Shown: positions 11,105 to 21,496 of the stretch, piece by piece
How the letters are laid out: each line of letters starts with the position of its first letter
Numbering within the stretch: the stretch's first letter is position 1
NCBI RefSeq assembly: GCF_029227915.1
Contig: NC_079875.1
Coordinates: 27,650,001-27,714,000, forward strand
Direction: 5' to 3'
DNA from: Hydractinia symbiolongicarpus
Lineage: Eukaryota; Cnidaria; Hydrozoa; Anthoathecata; Hydractiniidae
DNA: 64,000 nt
Program-made: the position numbers and the translations under genes
The notes under the pieces: generated by a model
The model's input: only the letters and a program-made list of their open reading frames with translations
What the model was told of the DNA's origin: nothing
Databases searched by the model: none

Positions 11105-11325
11105 TTAACGATTAAGTTCTTTAATGTTCAAGGAGAAATACCTCTGACGCACGTCTTCAATTTTAACATTTCGTTCCACAATTTTGTCTGCGAAAGCAGA
11201 CTTTAAAATTCTCTCCTCTTCTGTTGTCCATGATCTCTTAGCATCGTATTTCAAAACTGGAGATGCAGTTGCGCCATACTTTGAGTCCACTTCTCCATGA
11301 AAATACCCTCGAACCACTTTAAAAC
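11105..11325 (-). pseudogene. Gene A exon: SANT-like C-terminal domain
   Basis: The acceptor at 11326 (CATAG) joins in phase 1 to the catalytic exon. The product contains RSWTTEEERILKSAFADKI and KIEDVRQRYFSL, a Trp/Glu-rich helical domain like those at the C-termini of cnidarian recombinase genes. TAA at 11105-11107 ends this frame. Another frame continues EQTDIVESEHLDDDSKSKE to a GTATGA donor, which suggests a 1-nt indel. A further exon (about 10970-10850) has ARRKMFSEEEIE, a second similar motif, also frameshifted before the 66-codon frame 10926-10726. Confidence 0.55.
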
Positions 11326-11682
11326 CTATGTAATAATCAAATTATAGATATTGTGTAAAATTTTCTACTATCAGACATTGTCCAGAATTTCTCCCGAAGT
11401 CACGAAATTAAGTCAGAAAAACTAAGCACAACCTTGAATTCGCAAAAAACAACAACAACAACAACAAAACAAGGAAAAACGTCAATGATAAAAATAAATC
11501 AACGAAATACAACGCGAAAAAAATAAAAATATATTGGGGCAATATGCTGGTTTTGAAACCTCGGAAATTTCTTATCGCAAAATTTTTACTCTTTAAAAGC
11601 AAACCTAATTTCATTCTCATGCTTCTGTTATTCGTTAATTTAAAAAATAACAAACGAAAACCAACTACGCTTATACTCCTGT

Positions 11683-11737
11683 AACGCCATAACTATTAAA
11701 ATGGCATTAACATTGCGATTTTAATAGTTATGGCGTT
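11683..11737. repeat. Perfect 20-bp inverted repeat (hairpin)
   Basis: Arms 11683-11702 (AACGCCATAACTATTAAAAT) and 11718-11737 are exact reverse complements, separated by 15 nt. The hairpin lies in the intron between the catalytic and SANT-like exons of gene A, close to the donor. Confidence 0.9.
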
Positions 11738-11789
11738 TAGTAACCACAAATGTACAAACTTCACGGACAACTTTAAATGAAGGACTTAC

Positions 11790-12417
11790 CTTGCTTAGAT
11801 TGATTTAATTTTTTACGATTCACATAGTGCGTTTCTGCAGTTTGGATGCTATGTGACATTGCCGCAGCTGATTCAGCATAAAAACCAGTTTCCGCTTCTC
11901 GAATTCCAGTGCTAGCACTTTTTCTTAATATTGTGCAACTCAGATTTTTAGGTAACTTATCGGTCAATGCATAAATGCCTGCCTTTAGCCAAAGACTGTG
12001 CAGCTGACGACTGATAGCACCAGATCCCATATGTTTACCAGACCATGATGTAAAAACATATGGACAACAAACGCTAATTTGAGAGCGTATTTTATTAACG
12101 AACAATGATAGCCAATCAAACACATGTCTTTCTAGTATCACAATGGCATGCCCATACACGTGAAAGGTTTTGTGATCTCTAACTTTGATCACATAACGGC
12201 CATCATCCTGTTGAAGTGCAGCTTCAAATTCTTTTAATTTCATGTTTGCACTAACACCAGAGCGTTGGGCTGTGCTCGTATGTAGCTCCACAAACAAGAA
12301 ATCTCTCATTATGCAAAAATCTGTCATGTTTATCATATTTTGACAGTATGGGCTGGCGTATTGACCAAACAGCTTAATGGCAGCCCTGCTATGTTCACTT
12401 CCTTTATAGGTGGAAAT
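11790..12417 (-). pseudogene. Gene A exon: tyrosine recombinase catalytic domain
   Basis: In frame with the preceding segment across one stop. Catalytic features in order: AQRSGVSAN (box I Arg, about 12270), VRDHKTFHVYGHA (Lys in the beta-hairpin, about 12180), CTILRKSASTGI (box II Arg, about 11935), and MSHSIQTAETHYV with the His/Trp position and the nucleophilic Tyr (about 11860-11825). These match the R-K-(H)-R-(H/W)-Y set of tyrosine recombinases. The exon ends at a GTAAGT donor at 11789, phase 1, and joins the exon starting at 11325. Confidence 0.75.
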
Positions 12418-13379
12418 TTACTGAGGAGTAACCATCATGATCTCATCCTCTTCTTGTCGTTCCCAGAATCTCTCCTTTGACTGCTTTTTGTAGGTTTTCG
12501 ACCATGCCAAAAGTTTCATTTTCATCACTGACACCTTTTCTAAGGAACAATTTGGAATTTCCACCTCTTCTGCAATAACGAAGTCGCAGAAATCGCCAAG
12601 TGATCTCAAGTATCTCTTAACCGTGTCAGCTTCATATTTCATTTCCTTACAATATTCTGTCAAAAAATGGTCTCTCAAAAGCCTCGGTTGGAACATGTCA
12701 CTGACAGATGAAGCTTTTATTACAGTATACATTCTCTTGATCTGCGATGCTGTTTGCTTTGATGCTTGTTCGTTCTTCTGTCCTCCGTCAGCTGAAATGA
12801 TGTACTTAAAAAACTGATCAACAAGGAATTTTGTCAACTGCTTGCTGGGACTGGACGTTTTCTTGTTGAGGCTGGTATTCGGAATCGGTGTCAGATTTAA
12901 ATTCGGAAGAAGAACCTGATTCCGAACTTTTGGCGCTTTGTCGATCGTGCATAACTTCATTCGTGTTTTTTACTTGGACTTCTTCCACCCTCGGCTTCAA
13001 ACTGACTCGCAATTGAGCCTTCAAATTTACCTTTACTTTTTAAAAGTCTCCTTTGTTCTGCAGAGCCCCGCGGTATGTGATGCACTTTGAGCAAGTGTTC
13101 GTTCAATCTCAGTACTGCAGCTTCACAGGAACCAATATGGCACCACCGTTTTTTATGGTAATCACGCAGTTTTTTGTTGCTTTCTGCGTTATTTATTTTT
13201 CTTTTCCCTTTGTTGTTATTGTGTTTCTTTCTTAAGTCAAACTTTTCCATGGCACCAACAGCCTTTTCTCGGCACCACTTGTGTACTTCACTCAAATGAC
13301 GGGAAACGTCTGTGACAGGTTTCGAACAACACTTAATGGGACACTTTATTTGTCGTCGCTTCGTTAATTTTTGCTTTCT
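12418..13379 (-). pseudogene. Gene A exon: C2H2 fingers and recombinase core-binding domain
   Basis: From the acceptor at 13380 the exon reads KQKLTKRRQIKCPIKCC, then VTDVSRHLSEVHKW, a C2H2-type finger. A second finger is WCHIGSCEAAVLRLNEHLLKVHHI (about 13140-13070). After an acidic Ser/Glu stretch comes FKYIISADGG, LLRDHFLTEYCKEMKYEADT, VKRYLRSLGDFCDFVI and WSKTYKKQ (about 12810-12450), the helical core-binding domain typical of Crypton-like recombinases. The reading frame shifts twice between 13030 and 12830, and a TAA ends the frame at 12418-12420; the same frame then continues into the catalytic domain. Confidence 0.7.
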
Positions 13380-14196
13380 AAAAGGAATAAAAGTAGTTTC
13401 AGTATGCTAACAAAGTTGGACAAGCACAAAATTTAACACGCAGTAAATGTCTGCACCATTTACTTATTAGATTTTTCACTAAATAAGTATACGTTTATTT
13501 TAATTTAACAAAAATAGAAGTGTCTCTCGAAACTTATCCATCGCATATCTCAGTCTATCCCTTCATCAAATGTTCGATATTAATTATAATAACGCATGAA
13601 TTATACTTACAAATTTAGATCGGGTTTCTCATTGTTAGTCACTTTCTCTAATCGTTCAAGACTCTAAAAAATATAATTTACAAGGATTCAGTAACAACAC
13701 GTGAATAAAAATACAGTGTTTAAATTGGTGAATTATTTTGTGCTTTTATAAGCCTACTCTCGCCAGGTCTTATAATGTATGAAATGTTTACCTCTTGTAT
13801 AGCCCTGAAATCGTTTTGTTCCAGTAAACGGGAAACCTGTTCCTTGATTTGTTTAATTTCTACCTCGAATACTACAAAATAAACATTACAGACACTTAAT
13901 TTACTTGCTCCCTAATTGAAGACTGGTATTAATAACAACCAATGCTTGCTAGCGTCATTACCCCATTATTTTCAAGTGCACTTTTATGGTCACGTTTTAG
14001 TTTGACTGGTGACTCCTCCATCTAAACAAAGTGAAAATATTGTATACTGAAAGACTTTTTTATTTAACTTAATTAAAATATGCCTCCTTTTTTATGATTA
14101 TCACTGTATAAATTTCGCATCGACATTATTTATTCATCTTTAAATGGCTATGCAAATCGCTTTTGCTTTAAATCAAAATATAAATTGCAGGTGTAC

Positions 14197-14325
14197 CTGG
14201 TTAATTTCACATTCGTGCTCTACCACACATTCTGCGCAAAATAATTGATTCTTTAATTTACAGTGATCTTGCTGACACTTATCAAATTTATCTGCAAACA
14301 CCTCCTTGTTACATCCAATACAGAC
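14197..14325 (-). CDS. Gene A exon: Cys-rich zinc-binding module 2
   Basis: 43 codons between acceptor TTTTTAG and donor GTACAC, phase 0 on both sides. Reads CIGCNKEVF, FDKCQQDHC, then LFCAECVVEHEC. The paired CxxC motifs with His suggest a treble-clef or B-box-like zinc fold. It aligns in layout with the preceding exon, so the pair probably arose by exon duplication. No named family recognised. Confidence 0.55.
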
Positions 14326-14429
14326 CTAAAAATACAAATAAAATCAGAGGTAAACATACTGGCAGATCAGATTGTTATCTTTAAATATTTTGTTGTCGCA
14401 GTGATAAATATAAAAACAAATATTCGTAC

Positions 14430-14576
14430 CTTCACATTCCTTAGGACAGTCTTCTTGCGGCATAAATGAGATTCCAGACAGTTTTCGCAAAAAGATTTTT
14501 GGTATGTAACACACAAAAGCGCATTGCATTCGCCCATTTCACCTGGAGGTTTTCTCTTTTGACAATAGCAACATAT
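14430..14576 (-). CDS. Gene A exon: Cys-rich zinc-binding module 1
   Basis: 49 codons between acceptor ATTCAG and donor GTACGA, phase 0 on both sides, joining exactly in frame to the exon at 14325. Contains CCYCQKRKPPGEMGEC, then SFCENCLESHLC. The CxxC ... FCENCL(x)3HxC order is the same as in module 2. The role is unknown; DNA or protein binding by the recombinase is an inference from context. Confidence 0.55.
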
Positions 14577-14639
14577 CTGAAATTAATAAAAATAAAGTGA
14601 TAATGAATTAAACCTTTTCTTTATCCCATGGTTAACTTC

Positions 14640-14822
14640 TCCAGAATTATTCAATCCATCATCTATTTGTTCATCTGTATCAATTATCACAGACATGTTA
14701 TCCTTCGGATTGTCATCAATTGTCACCACTTGGTTTGCAACCAACACATCCGTTACTACAGTAAGATCTTTATTCTCATCTACGTCGTCCTCTTCTATAG
14801 AGGGTTTGGTTAACATCGTCTA
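14640..14822 (-). CDS. Gene A exon: acidic linker
   Basis: Acceptor TTAATAG at 14823, then TMLTKPSIEEDDVDENKD and an Asp-rich tail ending near GLNNSGE, where a GTTAAC donor is possible. The exon joins in phase 0 to the exon 14974-14894 upstream (YFDYVAKVLFPETK and LLQSLFSTNADK). It has no recognisable fold and is probably a disordered acidic segment. Confidence 0.45.
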
Positions 14823-17503
14823 TTAAAAAGAGGGATATAAGAAATAACTTCAAAAATTTTAAAAAGCATTTACTTGCAACACACAAATTTTACCTTATCA
14901 GCATTGGTGCTAAAGAGACTCTGAAGCAATGTCTTTGTTTCTGGAAAGAGCACTTTAGCCACATAATCAAAATACTAAATAAAAAGTCACGTGTCCTGTG
15001 AAGTAATTATTGGAATAAAAATCCAATGAGGAGTGTAATTTGCTGAAAAAGGCACTTACTTTGGAATGCACTGTGCAAAAGTAATTTGTGTAATCTGTGT
15101 AAATTTGTGTAATAAGTAATCTGTGAAATTACCAAAGGATACCTCCATTGCAAGGCAAGCTGAAAAAAAATCAAAATTATGAATATCCATCTATACTTAT
15201 TCAATAAAATATAAACATGGAGTAATGTGCACCTCTTTTTCTTCCCTTTAAATTATATGCTTCATGTCCCTCACAGTAAACCTAGGTACATAAGTAAAAC
15301 AAAGACTGTTTACAAATTTTAGTTGTTGTAAAAGCTTACATTTTAATGACAATTAGGGTTTTCCTAAAAAACTACGAACACAATAAATATGAGATTATAT
15401 AATTTACAGAAACAATATTGTACACATAACAATTTATCTTAACTAATTTTGAAAAACGAATTTCTAGATTGTTAATTCTGTAATGAAAATCATTTATTTT
15501 TATTTACCTTTCCAGAAAAAATATCCAAAATTTTTTTTCCTACATGGCGTATCATTTTCACTACTACATCTTCAGGAACATCTTTTAAATTTCTGAAACA
15601 AAACAAAAATAATGGAATTGAAATTAAGAGAACAATTAGATGACAGTACAAGCTTAATAACCAAAAAAAAAACTCACTGGAAAGACACCCAAGACAACTT
15701 TTCATCTTTCATCTCCAACTCAGTGTAATTCTAATAATGGTGTAGAGATATATTACTATGATTATCATACATCTGTAACGTAAAATGCTTATCAAATAAT
15801 CTGCGGTATTTAAATATTAAATTCCCATAGTTATTTGGTAGTAGGTCTTGTACGCTGCATGCAAATTTTATTGTTTTGTTGTTATTATTAATAATATAAG
15901 CCAGACAGCATACGAAACAAAATGCAACAACCCCCCTTGAATATATTATACTTAACTATCGAATTTAGAAGCTGTTTTTTACGTTTAAAAAAACAATATG
16001 AAGACAAAGGCAAATAATAATACTTTGAATGCTTTTCTTTTTACAAATAATTTTATAGAAGAAAGTAAAGTTTCTGTCAAAAAATAAGAACTAATTTTAA
16101 TTAAAAATTTGAATACTCTAAGACGATGCAAAACATATTTGACCTGGTGTGGGACATTGAATTATTTAAAGTCTTGCTTTGTTTATACTCAACCTAGCTG
16201 CAGGTCACTGAGTATCAAAATCTCAACTAAATAATTCTGAATGTCTCATTAAACCTTGTTGAATGTCTGTTTAAATTAGTCACCATGCAAAAATTAAAAG
16301 TAGGTCAGATTTTTACCAATGCAGTTTTGTTTGCATCACAAAGATTGGGATTTTTCAGCAACCAGTCTTTTTCCTAGAAAGATACAAAGAATATGGAGAG
16401 TTACCTTAAATGTAAAGTTTAGACTTTCAGAATTTAAAGATTCTCACAGTCTATTCTTACTTTAGAAGTATCAACACCAGGCTCAATATCGACGTGCACT
16501 ACACCATCACGACACGTCATTCTTTCTTTTAATTGAAAATCAATTTGATCTAAAGTATGGATTTTATCACTACAATACTTTATATACGGAATGTGCAGTG
16601 TTTTACAAACATGAGGAAACAAAAAGAATGTTAATATGAATATTTTATTCTCTTTTCCACTTTCAAATTACACTACACTTAATAATAACACTCTTCACCT
16701 TTTTGGATAGTATCTTTATTAGAAATGGACTCGTCTTTATTCTTAAAAAAATGAAAGTATTTTAAATAACCAACAAGGTCAACTGTCCATTCACATAAAA
16801 AGTTTTACTTAACATACACATTCGCTGTAACTTATTGACTGAATCATGCTCAAATTCATGGCAAATTTTCTTTTACGATCCTGAAATAAATAAAATAAAC
16901 TCTTGTCAATAGATAAGCATGTATTTTAATTTTGATGTAAGGTAAACTAATTACCTTTCTCCAGATGCCAGAAGAGTAAATAGTAAACAGTTTCACTGTT
17001 TTAAAAACTAGCATCTTATAATACTGCTTGAATGCTTACCAGGTTAGACCAAATAATAAATAAATTAAGAAATAAGTTAAGAAAAATATACATAAAATTA
17101 TTGGTACGTACATTTATTTCCATGTCGGAAGTTGTTTTGCTTGTAAAAAATAGTTTGCAATATATTCTTTGTTCTTAAGACTAGTCCAAAAACACCCCAA
17201 TAACCCATCTATATTATACCTGTAAACGTCTGTCTGTCTGTCACGCAAAATGAATAAATAAATAATTAATAAAATGAATGTATATACATACATTTATTCG
17301 TAACGACAAAATAGCACAGTGCGGGAGCCATTGGACACATTGTCCAATTTGTATGCGTAACCTGCAAAGTAATGAAAAATAATATTAGTTAAATCTGCTC
17401 CTTTCAGGATTCTGAATAGTATTGCTTAATTATTTATGCAGAATATAATGCAGATAAGTGATACTAGGTACATCTGTGAATGTTATCAAATTAGCATAGA
17501 CAA

Positions 17504-17893
17504 CTATATATAATTCTGAAAATGCTGGTTGGCATAATCTGCCATCCCAGTTGGGAGTTTCCACTTGTGTTCCTCTGTTTTGGTAACTATCTTAAATCGT
17601 TTTACCATTTTGTTTTCCTCTCCTGATCTATCTGAAGAAGAAGACGAGGAGGAGGATGGAGATCTTTTTCTTTTCCTCCCTTTTTTGGACTTCTTTTTGG
17701 AAGACCTTACCTTTCGCCTTGGAGTTACATCCTCCTCCTCCTCTCTCATAGCTGGCTCGTAAAACGTGTTTTCTCCAGCTGGCTCACATGCTGGCTTATT
17801 AGAGTCTCCAGCAGTTTCATTATTTTGTTCTTCTAATTCAAAACTCTTGGTGACATTAGACTCTTCATTGACAATATTATCTTGTTGTTCCAT
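17504..17893 (-). CDS. Acidic/basic nuclear-type protein or N-terminal exon, 129 aa
   Basis: Starts at ATG and ends TAG. Residues 1-60 are acidic and polar. A strong nuclear-localisation block follows (RRKVRSSKKKSKKGRKRKR, about residues 59-77), then a Ser run and the segment HKWKLPTGMADYANQHFQNYI. The KWxLPxxMAxYAN segment recalls the start of ORFs carried by tyrosine-recombinase retroelements in cnidarians. No donor site is evident before the stop, so it may be an independent truncated gene rather than exon 1 of gene A. A possible next exon at about 17353-17290 is weak. Confidence 0.45.
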   Translation of the reverse strand: MEQQDNIVNEESNVTKSFELEEQNNETAGDSNKPACEPAGENTFYEPAMREEEEDVTPRRKVRSSKKKSKKGRKRKRSPSSSSSSSSDRSGEENKMVKRFKIVTKTEEHKWKLPTGMADYANQHFQNYI

Positions 17894-18012
17894 ATTACGA
17901 AGATTTATTGGATTTTTGGTAGGATATTCGTGGATTAAAATGTTTTATTTTAATTCACGAAGAGCTCTGACCGTTCGTGTAGCGAACAAAGTGAGAAGAG
18001 GAGGAGAGGAAT

Positions 18013-18187
18013 GGGCTCTACTCTGTTAAGCGAGGCAAGGTTGGGAAACGCAGTATTAGATCGCCGGAGATTTTATGAAATAAAATTCTGGAATTACGTA
18101 AGGGCGCGAAGCGGCTGCAAAGTAATTCCGATTTTATAAATAAAATCGGAGAAAGATCTAATACTGCCCACCCTCCCACTACCTTGT
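18013..18187. mobile_element. MITE-like element, copy 1
   Basis: Begins with GGGCTCTACTCTG and contains GCAGTATTAGATC at 18050-18062, matched by its reverse complement at 18155-18167. The outer flanks (CAAGGT near 18036 and its complement near 18183) extend the terminal inverted repeat imperfectly. The core 18091-18157 is 67 nt and includes an ATTTTATAAATAAAAT palindrome. There is no coding capacity. Confidence 0.7.
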
Positions 18188-18443
18188 ATTTTTTCGTTTA
18201 GTCCAATGTATATAGTATATGTATGTTCCTTCCGTTTAGGCTCGTACTACGCCAGCGGAAGAAGATAGAATTTCATTTATTTTGATAGACTTTTATTAAT
18301 TTCATTTGTAAGAACTTTAAAGCTTATAATATAGCATTCTCCTTTAAAAGTTGTAGTTTTATCTAACATTTTCCTTGGTAAAATATATTATTGGGCATTG
18401 TTTAAAACGAAATAATCCGAAAATAAAGCACATCGGTCGGACT

Positions 18444-18557
18444 GGGCTCTACTCTGTTAAGCGAGGCAAGGTTGGGAAACGCAGTATTATATCTTTCTCC
18501 GATTTTATTTATAAAATCGGAATTACTTTGCGGGCGCTTGGCGCCCTTACGTAATTC
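18444..18557. mobile_element. MITE-like element, copy 2, with inverted core
   Basis: The first 46 nt (18444-18489) are identical to 18013-18058 of copy 1. The next 67 nt (18491-18557) are nearly the reverse complement of the core of copy 1 (18091-18157), with changes near the GC-rich middle. The right terminal repeat is missing or diverged. It lies just downstream of a PIF/Harbinger remnant, which may have supplied the transposase for such elements (inference). Confidence 0.7.
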
Positions 18558-18610
18558 GAGAATTTTAAAACTTTATTTCCATAAGATATTTAGGTATAAG
18601 TGGTAAAAAT

Positions 18611-19322
18611 TTATTTTACATCACACCTGTGCAAAAACACTTTAAAACAAGATTGCAGGTGAACCCGGAGGGGATATGCAGGGTCTCCATAGATGCACAG
18701 TGGATTTCCATTACTGTCATAGCTATGTCGTTGAAGGAGGTTAAGCCCTGAATCTGCCAGCATGCCACTGCCATGACGTTTTTCCGCTATAGGACCAAAC
18801 ATATTAGCTGTATGCCCATTTCGTGTTATTACTGATTGAAACTTAGGGGCGTGTTAAAGCCCCAACAGCTTTCAAGTGGTGCACCCTTACCAAACTTGGT
18901 TGAAAGAATTTAGTATAAAGTATAGTATAAAGTAGTATAAAGTAAAATTTTTCATATGTTGCAAAATGATGCACAGTTCAGGTATAGATCTACCAAAACG
19001 AGGGACCATGTCAAGGTATCTGCAGGGATAAGCAAACCGTTTTAGTAGGATGCATAGTACTTCTATCGATGTGCATACGGTGCCATTAGAACAGCAAATA
19101 TTATCTGGTATTTGTAAAGCATCATTAAGCCTGTAAATACCATTCTTCAAAAAACGAAATTCAATTCTACACTCATCATCACATAGTAGTTCAAGATTAT
19201 ATCTATCATACATCCAATAGGGTATTTCTGGATTTATTGATGAGCACAAATTCATCATCAGTGATCATATTATCGTCATAAGCTAAAAGCAACGATTCTC
19301 TAACGGTTTTTAACTTAGGCAT
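18611..19322 (-). pseudogene. PIF/Harbinger transposase, internally deleted
   Basis: ATG at 19322 begins MPKLKTVRESLLLAYDDN, the N-terminus of HARBI1-like transposases of this group. After a 1-nt frame change near 19225 it continues IPYWMYDRYNLELL, ECRIEFRFLKNGIYRL and RFAYPCRYLDMVPRFGRS (to about 18975). Then the frame is lost. A second block (about 18860-18611) reads FQSVITRNGHTANMFGPI, then LCIYGDPAYPLRVHLQ, the DDE_4 region with the D of GDPAY. The middle, with the first catalytic Asp, is deleted and the C-terminal end is missing. Function is lost. Confidence 0.75.
18911..18947. repeat. Short tandem repeat AGTATAAAGT
   Basis: Three to four imperfect copies of AGTATAAAGT lie within the transposase remnant. 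Confidence 0.7.
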
Positions 19323-21496
19323 TTTTTAGTTGCTGTTTTTTCGCTCGCTACCTTCAATTTTGATTTCTCCCGCGGCAACGCAACAGCATAGACGCACGTA
19401 ATTGTATGCCTAAGTCAACTTCGACATTTGACACCTTAACCTACTTTTCAAACCGATTAAAATTCACATTACCATAGCAACAATATGCACTTGCATTGTA
19501 CATGTCAGACTATAAGACACTGCAAACGCTCTGTTGGCACTGCTCTTTAACAAAATGTAACGTATGTGTACCTTTGACCTTGTGCAACTCTCAAATTGGG
19601 CGTAACTGCAATTTATTTATGAAAAGAACCCTAAGTACAAATTTGCAAGTAACCTTCTAAATTGTCACTCGAATAGCTGTCGTAGAAAGTTCTAAACTGT
19701 AGCTAGTCACATATCTCATCATGAATCAAAACGATCCTTAGGGTTTGCTTAAGCTAAGCGAATGTAACAAAGGTGAGATAAAAAAAAAAGAAAATTGTTT
19801 TTACAAACTGATGATAATACATAAACCAAGGTATGGCCCACTATGACACGGAGTTATGTGCACAATTATGTGCACATTACTTTTGAAATGCAAAGTGCTA
19901 AATAAGTCTCTCGTGCTATGCTATAACAATAAAAACTCATTCCAACTTGTTTCTTATTATTGCGTTTCATCTCCTAACCCATTATAGCAAGATAGCTAGG
20001 TAAGACTTGACAATTGTTGTTACTTTCCCTTTTTACGCATTGCGGTATTTTTAAGACAATAATGAAAACTTGTGATGTAACTAGCTGCCATAAATAAAGT
20101 TTTTTCATTTGTAACATTGGTGCAGCTACAGCTTGAAGCAATTTTAGCATGTTTCGATCTTGAACCTTGTTTCTTCTGGACAAGCTCTTATGTGAGTACT
20201 GAGTATTTTAAATAATTAATAAATCAATTTATCGCAGTATTTTAAAGAGTAAAAATACAAAGCAAAAGGTCACTAATTCATGTTTTCCTTATGCCTTACG
20301 CTCTGCCGGGGTTTTAAATTTTTTTTCCTACAAGCGCTTTTCTAGTGGGCAGACCTGCGCGATATTAAACTCCGTAATCTTAGAATCTGAAGAAATTAAA
20401 AGAATGAAATCATAAAATTTCTAGTTAAGATAAGGAAAATGCAGGGTTTTCACCTTGACTTTGGTAAATTATTTTTCTACAATACAGCTACAATACAAAT
20501 TATATTTTATCTTCTTATAACTGAGAAGAACTGAAAATAAACTGATTAGAAATGCTAATTAGGTCATTTTAGATGTTAAGAAAAAATTCTGAAATAGTAC
20601 TTCTCTAATCAAATGATGGAAATAAGAAGTGCCTTATTTGTGGTATAACGACCGGCGAGGCATATTTTTGATTGGTTTTTTGTTTGTTTACTCTAACCAG
20701 ATGTCAATATTTGTGCGAACTAACGAAGTTTACCCTTCTTTGATCGATCTCAAGAAACGGAAAAGACATTAAAACAACTCTTTACTCTAAGACAATTTTC
20801 CACTTGCAGGATCATAAAATTTCGGTAAACGAAAAGAATGGCTTATGATTTATACCCAATCATGCCTTAATTACCTGTTCCGTTCATGTCGGAAAAAAAT
20901 ATTCTTGAAGCAGTCGTTTTAAATGTGAGCTTTTCGCTGTTTCTTAAACTATTATGTATTTTCACTTCATATTTTTGAGCAAATAATGTAAAAGTTTACC
21001 AATCTACGTTTAATCAATTTATAAATTTCTGTCCAGTTTGTTCGGAAGTGGATTTACACTTGAGACACCTGTTACTCCGAAGATTGGTGAAACAGCAAAA
21101 TCACTTGCGTATAACGTGACCGTGAGAAGGTACAAAAGGTCTACCCGACGGTAATTATTAGTGTATTGGCGCAAAACATTTCCTATAGGATGACACATAG
21201 TCATTTTACAGGTTTGAACCAAGGAGAAATAAAGAAAGCAAAATGTGGACTAATTTTTCTTTCTGAACATAAAATCACAAATAAATTGCAAAGAATAAAT
21301 GGATCGATTCATAACTTAAAAAAAAAGGAAAAAAATCCACACTAACTCATTTGTGCGTAATACTTGTACAGAACGCAGGAATGTAAATAGACACCAAAAT
21401 GACTAGAAAGTAGGTAATTCAAAGCGACAACTTCACAAGTTAGCTAAAGTCAGTATATCCAAACAAAAAATTAGTAAAGCAAAAATAACTGCATGA
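19323..21496. other. No gene recognised
   Basis: AT-rich intergenic sequence between the Harbinger remnant and the 3' end of recombinase gene B. Frames at 20183-19974 (-) and 21222-21019 (-) have no recognisable motif. No tRNA, repeat array or obvious regulatory block was seen. Confidence 0.5.

Larger units (their letters stand above)
10726..17140 (-). pseudogene. Crypton-like tyrosine recombinase gene A, multi-exon, decayed
   Basis: Coding segments bounded by plausible GT..AG sites run on the minus strand in this order: 17140-17115, 16880-16818, 16741-16699, about 16600-16461, 16376-16318, 15735-15689, 15594-15510, 15286-15238, 15165-15061, 14974-14894, 14822-14640, 14576-14430, 14325-14197, 14021-13962, about 13871-13790, 13663-13611, 13379-11790, 11325-about 11050 and about 10970-10726. 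They encode acidic and Lys-rich linkers, two Cys-rich modules, a coiled-coil-like stretch, two C2H2 fingers, the recombinase core-binding and catalytic domains, and a SANT-like tail. Several junctions (into 13871, 14974 and 16600) do not fit in phase. The recombinase exon has an in-frame TAA at 12418-12420 and at least two frameshifts near 12,830-13,030; another lies near 11,105. I infer a recently decayed gene; sequencing error or missed exons are possible. It could also be two adjacent genes, split before 14,830. Confidence 0.6.

Noticed and set aside
17290-17353. Possible exon of gene A (YAYKLDNVSNGSRT)
   Set aside because: Acceptor and donor are plausible, but neither reading frame joins its neighbours cleanly.
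19974-20183. 69-codon minus-strand frame
   Set aside because: No recognisable motif. An overlapping frame ending RKKGK is equally long, so neither is convincing.
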